From: Strix aluco
Lineage: Eukaryota > Chordata > Aves > Strigiformes > Strigidae
Reading direction: 5' to 3'
Assembly (NCBI RefSeq): GCF_031877795.1
Contig: NC_133934.1
Span: 23,501,716 to 23,565,715, forward strand
DNA length: 64,000 bases
Position 1 is the stretch's first letter, and every line of letters begins with the position of its first letter. The notes below the pieces were generated by a model. That model saw only the letters and a program-made list of their open reading frames with translations, made no database searches and had not been told where the DNA came from. The translations under genes and the position numbers were made by a program. Of this stretch, positions 37,812 through 45,499 are shown piece by piece.

Positions 37812-38144
37812 TGTCGCAGTAGAGACGGACACGACAAACATCAGATTGTGTGAAATGACCAAAATGGCTGCAAAAGCACCTTTATTGTTCTAACAAGCCT
37901 TTTTATAACCTTCGTCAAAGTAGGTGTTCATACAGGATTGGTTTACTTTAGTAACTAACAGTTCACGATTGGGTGATAGTTTCTCGCCTGAATCGTCAGG
38001 ACAGCTCTTCTTATCTTAGTTCTCTAATCTTGTTTCCATGGCACTTCTAGGGACTTTCTGGCCTCTCATGGATACACTGGAATCTTGTCAAGGTTAAATT
38101 CTTCTTCAGTTAGACTAGAGGCAGACCTGCTGCCTCCCCCGACA
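37812..38144 (-). mobile_element. 3' LTR of class II provirus, 333 bp
   Basis: On the minus strand it starts TGTCGGGGGAGGCAGCAGGT and ends GTCTCTACTGCGACA. A TATA element (TATAAAAAGG, 37908-37899) is followed about 13 bases later by AATAAA (37886-37881). This leaves a very short R region, as in alpha- and betaretroviruses. Confidence 0.93.
37881..37886 (-). terminator. Poly(A) signal of 3' LTR
   Basis: AATAAA on the minus strand within AGAACAATAAAGGTGC. The equivalent copy in the 5' LTR is at 44,771-44,776. Its placement just after the TATA box fits a compact U3-R-U5 arrangement. Confidence 0.6.
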
Positions 38145-39381
38145 ATGCCCCCTTTTTGTATTTGTGCTAGAAATATTGCAAGAGCAGTCTTCTGCGTGGC
38201 CCTTTGCAGAAGACTGACAATACAGGGCAACATTAAAAGCACGGTCACAATTACCAAGATCACGACCCCCACAGTTTTGACCAGAGATATCAACCATCCA
38301 GAAAGTCCCCAAACTTTAAACATCCTTGTTAACCAATCTAATCCATCCTCTTCTGTTAAATGCTTGACACCATCCCTTTGAAAATAGATTCTGAGTGGTC
38401 AGACAAATTCATGCAATACATTCCATCAAAATCTTCACATCCATGTCCTTGCGCTAGAAGCAAAAAGTCAATAGCAGCTCTATTCTGTAACGTAGCATGT
38501 CTAACACTATCAACATCAGTTAAAAGGCCACTTAAGGCTAAAGAGGTAGCATTAGTCTGTTTGCTAAGCCAGCATCCCAACTTTTTTAAAGTTCTTAAGG
38601 CATTTGCAACACCAACTCCTGGTGCCAATATGGAGGCTGTTATGATCTGGCCTGGATTCCAGAATTCAATGTTATCTTGACAAGAACTGCTAAACTGATG
38701 AACAGTCCTTTGGACTCGCTTATGTTTTCGAGTCATATTCAGAATCATTGACACATTTGGTGTTAATAACGTGAGACGTCCGAGGCTACACGGGTCTCCA
38801 TTCCGTTTGGATGGAACGCCTCCCCAGGCACGATCTCCACAGATTAAAAACACACCAGGAGGTAATGCAAGAGGAACGTCAGAAGACCGTGAGATGTTAG
38901 TCGAGGTATAATTGCACTAAGCGGTTGAGTTATGATAAGCAGCATTAGTTGCATTCACATTTTGCCCTCTCCGTGCAGAAGTATTATAAGAGTAATTAAA
39001 AAACACACAAGCATCCATTATGACAGAGCCTAGCAACTCTAGTTCTTGGGGTTCTTGTGTAACCTGTGGAAGGTGACTATATACACCATCCCAATTATCT
39101 GTATAATTTTTTGGAGAGTTGCAAAGAGAGAAAGGCTGAAGGGTTTGTGGGATTGGCCATGTGTCTACTGGCAATCCCACCAAACACGTGGAAAATGGAT
39201 TTTCCAGGTTTGCAGTAGAGAGGCACAAGGTTTCTTGATGTGTCATATTTGACAAAGTTACCCAGACATTCTGCTTGGGTTGTGGAACTATCCATCCTTC
39301 ACCCTGATGCAGGTTCCAGCACAGGCCGAACACACTGAGCTGGAACCCAGCGAGGGCCGGCATCTGCAGAGACACAAGCAT
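38066..39381 (-). pseudogene. env: env (surface plus alpharetrovirus-like transmembrane subunit), broken
   Basis: The proposed start ATG, at 39381, overlaps the end of pol by 83 bases in another frame. The first open part (to 38917) has a hydrophobic leader and many N-glycosylation sites (NMT, NYT, NYS, NTS, NAT, NST). An in-frame TAG at 38917-38919 interrupts it; the same frame continues to 38356 with a KHKR cleavage site, a small-residue-rich fusion-peptide region (ITASILAPGVGVANAL), LQNRAAIDFLLLAQG and a C-x6-Y-C motif. A frameshift near 38,385 follows. The membrane anchor (VGVVILVIVTVLLML) and tail lie in the next frame, which runs through the polypurine tract and ends inside the LTR. The transmembrane part resembles avian leukosis virus gp37. 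Membrane fusion is its family role; this copy is defective. Confidence 0.88.
38145..38158 (-). promoter_or_regulatory. Polypurine tract
   Basis: On the minus strand CAAAAAGGGGGCAT directly precedes the 3' LTR. In retroviruses this tract primes plus-strand DNA synthesis. It lies within the open frame of the env tail. Confidence 0.85.
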
Positions 39382-41907
39382 AACCCCTGCCCCAGGTTAA
39401 TAGCTCACATGGTCCACGCCACTGGCCAGTAATTAGATCTTTAACATGCACTTTGACGCCCTTTTGCAAATCCTGTTTTGAAAAAAGAGAAGAGAAATGC
39501 TGAAAAAGAGGAGGTAGAGAAGAATTATCCCCATAATGGAGAAAGTTAAGAACATAAACTGCTTTATCCAAACATGCCTGTGGTGGTTCCCCAATCATTC
39601 CCCCTTTTTGTTTTTGAAGCTGCCGCTTCAGTGTGTCATGTGCACGCTCAACAATTGCTTGTCCTGTTGGGGAATGGGGAATTCCTGTAACATGAGTAAC
39701 ACCCCACAAAATAAAAAATGTTTGAACTTTCTGTGAAACATATGCAGGGCCATTGTCCGTTTTAATTTGGTGTGGTACCCCAAGCATAGAAAAAGCCTTT
39801 TGGAAATGTCGAATTACATCTTTTCCTGTTTCTCCATTATGTGCTGTTGCTACTAAGGCATGAGAATAAGTATCAATAGAAACATGAACATATTTCTGTC
39901 GGCCAAATTAATTTATATGAGTAATATCAGTTTGCCAAAGCTGTAAAGCCTGCATACCTCTGGGATTAGTACCAAAATACACTGGTGTGTGAGTTCCTTG
40001 GCAATCGGGGCAGGCAGCTACAATGGACCGAGCTTCAGTATGAGACAAGCCGAACTGCTGTCGTAAAGCTCGATATCCTTGGTGAAAAAATTGATGTGAT
40101 AATACAGCTTGTTGCTTTATGTTAGGAACAGTACTCAGAGTCATAGCAGAAACAAAAGCATCCACTCTGGCATTACCTTCTGTATAAAATCCTGGTAAAG
40201 TGGTATGACCATGGATGTGCATGATAAAATAAGGTTCTGTCCATAGTTGGATACATTTCCAGAGTTCTGAAAGTATATCAAATAATAATTGATTGTCTGA
40301 CATGGTCAAAACCACTTTGTCTAGTCGAGAAACTGTTAGCTACATACGCTGAGTCAGTTACAATATTTACAGGAGTAGAGAAAATAGAAAAAAAACAACA
40401 GCCATTGCACGTAGCTCTACTACTTGTGGAGAACCATTTTGATATACTACTTTGTTGTTCCAGTTGTTGTTTTCATACCATACTACTGCTGCTTTACCTG
40501 TTTTTCCTGAGCCATCTGTAAAAACAGTAAGGCCATTCACTGGTTCTGGTTGGCTTAAATTTTTCTGACCAAATGGTACTTCTCGAGCAAATTTCAGAAG
40601 CGGGTGTGATGGCAGGTGATATGATATCTGTTCCTGAAAGCCTGCCATGGCTGCTTGCAGCTCATAATTATTCGCCAGACACCATTCAAAATACCAACTT
40701 TGAAAAGGTAAAACAATCGTAGCTGGGTCACGCTCTGTTAGTTCTGTACATCGTTTTCTGGCTTTTATGATTACATCAGCAATAAGCTTGAACAGTCCAG
40801 GAGCAGTTTTTCATGGACGGAATGACAGAAACATCCATTCCAAAATATGTAATGGGTCATCCCACTCAGAATTCCACTGCACTAAAGCACCAAATGGAAC
40901 AGTTCTGTCAATTAGTACAAAGAGTTGTACCAATTGAGAAAGATCTATTCGAGAAACAAATCTCTCATGTATAGATTGCTCCACCATGTGAATTACATTT
41001 GATACTTCCTCAGTTAATATTCTGGGTTCTGCTAGATCATTGGAATTTCTTAATAATTCCAATAAAGGTTGCAGTTGCGAATTGGTTAGTCAGAGATAGG
41101 GCCTAATCCAATTCAGGGATCCCATTAATTTCTGTATATCATTAAGGGTTTTAACTTCAAGGTTAAGTTTCACAGGTTGAGGCATTACCTGCTTACCTGT
41201 AACTGTCATTCCTAGATATTCCCAGGGTTCTACTTTCTGTACCTTTTCAGGGGCAATAACTAATCCATATTGTTTTAACGAATCTCTGGTTAAATTCTCC
41301 ATGTCATTCAACTGCTCCTTGCTGTTTGATGCTAACAGGATGTCATCTATGTAATGGTAACAATAACTGGTAGGGAATTTTTCCCTTACAGGTGACAAAG
41401 CTTGTGCCACAAACCATTGACAAATTGTTGGTGAATTTTTCATGCCCTGTAGCAGAACTCTCCATTGATATCGTTTTGTGGGTTCTGCATGATTGACAGA
41501 AGGCACAGAGAATGCAAATTTTTCTCTGTCTTGAGAGGCTAATGGTATTGTAAAAAAACAGTCCTTAAGGTCCATGACAATGATTTCCCAATCTTGAGGG
41601 ATCATGGCAGGTGAAGGCATGCCTGGTTGCAGAGCCCCCATCGTAGCCATGGCAGCATTGACTTGCCGCAGGTCATATAAAAATCACCATTTTCCTGATT
41701 TCTTTTTTATTACAAACACTGGAGTGTCCCATGGGCTCTGAGAGGGTTCAATGTGTCTAGCAGCTAGCTGTTCTGCCACCAATTCTTGCAGGGCTTTTAA
41801 TTTCTCAATTGGTAGGGGCCACTGATCCACCCACGCAGGGTTATTCGTTAACCAAGTTAAAACAAGCGTGGGCTGTCTAACACCCTGCAGCACAATGGCC
41901 CCTGTTA
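39299..41907 (-). pseudogene. pol: pol (reverse transcriptase, RNase H, integrase), broken
   Basis: Entered from pro by a -1 shift at 41914-41908. RT fingers ([26 protein letters not shown]) end at a TGA at 41686-41684. The palm continues in the same frame with VMDLKDCFFTIPL and an intact YIDDILL box. Further in-frame stops lie at 41092-41090, 40813-40811 and 39910-39908. RNase H begins FTDGSGKTGKAAVV, but TDSAYVANS near 40,340 lies in another frame, so two compensating frameshifts occur between 40,390 and 40,280. Integrase keeps the H-H-C-C finger (HQFFHQGY...CPDC) and the D, D and E residues (TDITH, KTDNGPAY, VERAH). Several stops are TGA, compatible with CGA-to-TGA decay. The final segment 39787-39299 is open. 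Confidence 0.93.
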
Positions 41908-42702
41908 AAAATCCGTGGTAATTTTCACCCTCCATTGTGACAAGCAATCCCTCCCCCATAAATTGAGGGGAGCTGCCATCACATATGGTTTAATGACTGC
42001 TTGTTGGCCCTCAGGATTGGTTATCAGAACTGCTGTGGCTGCCATTCTTGCTTGTGCGGATCCTCCCAGCCCCACTACCCCTGCACCCGCATCCTCTGTT
42101 GGCCAGGTGGATGGCCACAGATAATCAGAAATAATAGTCACATCGGATCCGGTGTCCAGGAGCCCACCAAGCCTTACTGTGGTCGGCAATTGTCCGTGAT
42201 TCGACAGCGTGCATGTCATATGTGGTAGGGATGATGAAACAGTCTGAGACCAGCAAACTTGAGGGGGTCCCGTAGAGCCGAAGCCTCCATCACATTGCAG
42301 TCGCTGTTCTGCTTTTGAAACACAACTCGGAAAAAGAATAAGTTGAGCAATGCGAGTACCTTTTGGGATTGTTACTGGTGGGTAGGGGGTTGAAACCAGT
42401 GCGCAAATTTGACCTGTAAAATCAGCATCAATAACTCCTACATGCACAATCAGTCCATTTAACGTGCTACTTGATCTTCCTAGTAGCAATGCACTCAGTT
42501 CTCGTCCTATAGGACCCCTCGCTTCAAGAGGGACCTTAACAATGTCTTTGGTGACTATAGTTACTGTGTCGGCAGTGGATACATCCAACCCTGCTGAGCC
42601 AGTTGTTGCGGCTGATAGCTGTTCGCAGAGGGGAGTTCGCTGGCTGTCGGGAGGGGATTTGTTGTCCTCGTGCACCCTTTCGCACTCTTTTTGTGGTTTC
42701 CC
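41905..42702 (-). CDS. pro: pro: dUTPase-protease, open frame
   Basis: Read after a -1 shift at GGGAAAC (42702-42696) and open to the TAA at 41907-41905. Numbering from the histidine-proximal codon at 42675, dUTPase motifs appear in order: SAGLD (27-31), GRSS (66-69), GVIDADFTG (80-88), RIAQL (108-112) and GFGSTG (131-136). The aspartic protease follows with LLDTGSD at 172-178. Betaretroviruses encode dUTPase fused to protease in this frame. dUTPase lowers dUTP; the protease cuts Gag and Gag-Pol. There is no stop or frameshift, unlike gag, pol and env around it. Because it depends on frameshifting from a broken gag, it is probably not made as a fusion now. Confidence 0.88.
   Translation of the reverse strand, partial: GKPQKECERVHEDNKSPPDSQRTPLCEQLSAATTGSAGLDVSTADTVTIVTKDIVKVPLEARGPIGRELSALLLGRSSSTLNGLIVHVGVIDADFTGQICALVSTPYPPVTIPKGTRIAQLILFPSCVSKAEQRLQCDGGFGSTGPPQVCWSQTVSSSLPHMTCTLSNHGQLPTTVRLGGLLDTGSDVTIISDYLWPSTWPTEDAGAGVVGLGGSAQARMAATAVLITNPEGQQAVIKPYVMAAPLNLWGRDCLSQWRVKITTDF
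41908..41914 (-). promoter_or_regulatory. Pro-pol -1 frameshift heptamer
   Basis: GGATTTT read in the pro frame as G-GAT-TTT, immediately followed by the pro stop TAA. It is one base away from GGATTTA, the known pro-pol slip site of mouse mammary tumour virus. The -1 frame downstream is open into RT. Confidence 0.7.
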
Positions 42703-44497
42703 TGTAGTGGCTGCCCGTTAACATGAAATTTGGAATGACATTGTTTTGCAAAATGTCCCAGTTTTCCACATTTGTTGCAATTAGTTCCCGGTAAGATGTT
42801 CACTGGTTGTTTACCTGGTGATGTTCTGTTTGGGCAGGCTACCTTCGTGTGCCCTTGTTTGCCGCACCCAAAGCATTTCCCTGAATTTCTCATATTCATG
42901 GCAGTAGCTAGGGCAGCCACTTGCGCTACCATCTGAGCAGCCACCTTATGTTCCACTGTCCCAACCTTAGAACACGCAGCCACCATGTCAGGAATAGAAG
43001 GATCTCCTGGTAAAGACTGAATTATCTTGTGACAGTCCTTATTAGCATTATCTTTTGCTAACTGTTTGCACAACATTTGCCTTAACGTCTCATCTTCTAC
43101 CTGTTTTTCCAGTGCGGCAGATATTTTTTCTACAAACTGCTAAAAGGGTTCTCTGGGGCCTTGGTGGATAGCAATGTATTTTTGTTTTGGAGCTGCCATT
43201 TCCATGGTTCGCTTTAATGCTGTAATTCCTATATGTTGTGCCTGTTCAAGAACAATCGGAGGCCACGTAGCTTGCAGTGAGGGTTACTAAACAGCCCCTC
43301 ACCAAGCAAAGCATCCTCTCCGAGGCCTAGCCTCGGGTCATCCTGTGGCAGTCGTAAATTATTCTGCGCGGCTGTGCGTGCCATCTGCCTCCAAGTAGAT
43401 TGAAACACTTGTAATTGCACGGGCTGAAACAGTACTTGTGCGAGATGTGTAACGTCATATGGACACAGCAAATCTGTGCTGATTATTCGAATAAGTTGCA
43501 TCACCTCAGGAGAATTGATACCAAATTTCTGTGCTTTATTCTGCAAATCCTGCACTACTTTCCAGCTGATTGGATTGTGCTCATCGTGCTCGTTTGTGCT
43601 TGTAGCAGCTTTGTAAACAGGGAATGCACCAGGAGCCTCTGCCGCTATATCTACAGCCTTTGGACATGCCGGTGTTGGAGAGTACGGGCTGAGGCGTTCA
43701 ACCAGATCCCAGTTGCCAGCTTCGGCAGCATACTTCCTAACTCCCTCCCAAAATCGATCAGGGGATCTTGGGACTACAGTTATTGTGGATGGAGGGAGAG
43801 TCCATGGCTGGGATTTTTTCACTATGGGTTTATCTGTAATATGCAGAGTTCGCATAGCGACAGTTAAAGCTTCTTCTCCCTCACTTTCATTTTCGCTCTC
43901 ACTCTCCGGCTCTGTGTTATTCGCCGGATTTTCCTCCTGCGGGGGGGGCGATGGAATCACCCCTTCTGCTGCTGCGCCGCTAGGGGCTGCTGCTGCACCG
44001 CTGGGGGGGGGGGGGGGGCCCTTATCGCCCCGCAAAATATTTAATGGCGGAGGAGGAGGAGGTGGCAAGGGCGTAATCTGCTTTTGCCCGTGAGGGGTTT
44101 CCTGCCTGCTATCACCAACACTGAGGCATCGGCTTCATTTGCCCCTTGGTCACAATCTCTCCCCTTCTTAACATTTTCTGGTTTCTCATCTTTCTTTTGC
44201 TCATCATTCGCCTCACATTCTGCTTTCCATTCCTTCAAGGTCTCACTTAATAGACACCATGTGGTTGCCAACTCACATGCCTCTTTTTGTCTTTTAGAGA
44301 CCTCATTCAATATTTTCAATCCTACTGCTTGCCATGCACTCACACTGAATGCAGTAACTGTTGTGGCTTCAAAGTCTTGCATCTTACTCCATATCAAAAT
44401 ATTTTTCGGGCTTTGTTCTGAGGTTTTAACCCCTTTTCTTTTTAATAGGGCTTTCCAGGTAGACAAAACTGTCTCCTTTTGTTAATTGTTGCCCCAT
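42561..44497 (-). pseudogene. gag: gag (matrix, proline-rich region, capsid, nucleocapsid), broken
   Basis: The proposed start is the ATG at 44497, giving MGQQLTKGD with a glycine-2 myristoylation signal. The matrix frame (WKALLKRKGVKT onward) is offset by one base, so an indel lies near 44,470. A second shift near 44,065 leads into a poly-proline and acidic region (PPPPPPPP, ESESENESEGEE) and then capsid. A third shift is near 43,250. The major homology region (QGPREPF) is followed directly by a TAG at 43142-43140. Nucleocapsid (43076-42561) is open with two CCHC zinc knuckles, CFGCGKQGHTKVAC and CNKCGKLGHFAKQC. Gag normally assembles the particle at the membrane and packages RNA. This copy has at least three shifts and one stop. 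Confidence 0.9.
42696..42702 (-). promoter_or_regulatory. Gag-pro -1 frameshift heptamer
   Basis: GGGAAAC, in gag frame as G-GGA-AAC within codons CAG-GGA-AAC. It is the same heptamer used at the gag-pro junction of Mason-Pfizer monkey virus. Slipping one base back opens the pro frame directly. Confidence 0.78.
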
Positions 44498-44681
44498 AAT
44501 TACAGTCCCGTTCCCAGTGGCTCACCTTTTTAGGTGTCAAAGTTCAGGTCCAGACCAAGCAGATTCCCTCTGCTCTCAGCTACACTGGGCTCCATCTCCG
44601 CAGCTCTTCCCGCCGCCGTTATACTTCTCCGCAGCTCTCCCCACCGCAGAATACGTTGCCTTTAAATGATCACTTCACCAG

Positions 44682-44699
44682 ATCACGTCAGGGTCACCA
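44682..44699 (-). promoter_or_regulatory. Primer-binding site, tRNA-Trp type
   Basis: On the minus strand TGGTGACCCTGACGTGAT starts two bases after the 5' LTR. It differs at one of 18 positions (T for C at position 10) from the tRNA-Trp site used by avian leukosis and Rous sarcoma viruses. Confidence 0.85.
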
Positions 44700-44701
44700 T
44701 T

Positions 44702-45035
44702 TGTCACAGCAGAGACTGACACGACAAATATCAGATTGTGTGAAATGACCAAAATGGCTGCAAAAGCACCTTTATTGTTCTAACAAGCCTTTTTATAACC
44801 TTCGTCAAAGTAGGTGTTCATACAGGATTGGTTTACTTCTAGTAACTAACAGTTCACGATTGGGTGATAGTTTCTCGCCTGAATCGTCAGGACAGCTCTT
44901 CTTATCTTAGTTCTCTAATCTTGTTTCCATGGCACTTCTAGGGACTTTCTGGCCTCTCATGGATACACTGGAATCTTGTCAAGGTTAAATTCTTCTTCAG
45001 TTAGACTAGAGGCAGATCCGCTACCTCCCCCGACA
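44702..45035 (-). mobile_element. 5' LTR of class II provirus, 334 bp
   Basis: On the minus strand it starts TGTCGGGGGAGGTAGCGGAT and ends GTCTCTGCTGTGACA. It holds TATAAAAAGG (44798-44789) and AATAAA (44776-44771). Compared with the 3' LTR there are 7 substitutions and one single-base indel. The substitutions lie near the two ends: four within about 30 bases of the U5 end, three within about 20 bases of the U3 end. Confidence 0.93.
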
Positions 45036-45499
45036 GGTTTTGACTTGTGTCCTTTTATAATTCCTTGCCCCTCCTCTGGGTGGGCACTTGGACTCGTTCA
45101 GCTAATTAGGCATCATGCGCAGTTTATGCTTCTAGAATTCTCCTTGCTTTTGGTATATGCATAGTTTGTACCTTCTGATTCTTCTAGAAAGGAGGCAGTG
45201 AGCTTGGGGATCATTGGGCAATTACTTCCCCCTCCCTGCAGGTGTGACCATTGTTTGACTTTTCCTTTTGGCACATGCATCATGAAAACGGCTTCTCTAT
45301 TGGCTCTTCACAGAATCACTCAAAATAGGGAAGTTCAGCCTCCAAAAAGTGTGGTCTCTCCTCTGTAGGACCCTCTCCTCTTGCCGTGAGTCCCTGCCAT
45401 TGTCTGCACAGGCCTGACATTTCCATAGAAACCATTTCCTTTGTCCAAGTTGTTTATTGGATGGCTGAGATATTAATTACATCAGACAGTCACAGGTGA

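Larger units (their letters stand above)
37812..45035 (-). mobile_element. Complete class II (betaretrovirus-like) provirus, about 7.2 kb
   Basis: Minus-strand provirus with two LTRs, primer-binding site, gag, dUTPase-protease, pol, env and polypurine tract in the standard order. GGTTTT at 37806-37811 and 45036-45041 is a perfect 6-bp TSD, as expected for alpha- and betaretroviral integrases. gag-pro and pro-pol are joined by -1 frameshifts, as in betaretroviruses. gag, pol and env each carry stops or frameshifts, so it is not replication competent as it stands. The two LTRs differ by 7 substitutions and one indel in about 333 bp, making it the youngest datable ERV here. Confidence 0.95.
37404..45494 (-). 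mobile_element. Old solo LTR (about 0.86 kb) split by a 7.2-kb provirus
   Basis: The two pieces 45494-45036 and 37811-37404 form one minus-strand LTR that starts TGTGACTGTCTGATGTAATT and ends GGGATGTGACA. GGTGA at 37399-37403 recurs at 45495-45499, a perfect 5-bp TSD 8 kb apart. This shows that the two halves were one element before the provirus entered. It belongs to the same family as the plus-strand LTR at 61.0-61.9 kb, with shared blocks such as GGAATTATAAAAGGACA and CCTCTGGAACTGGA. Confidence 0.9.
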
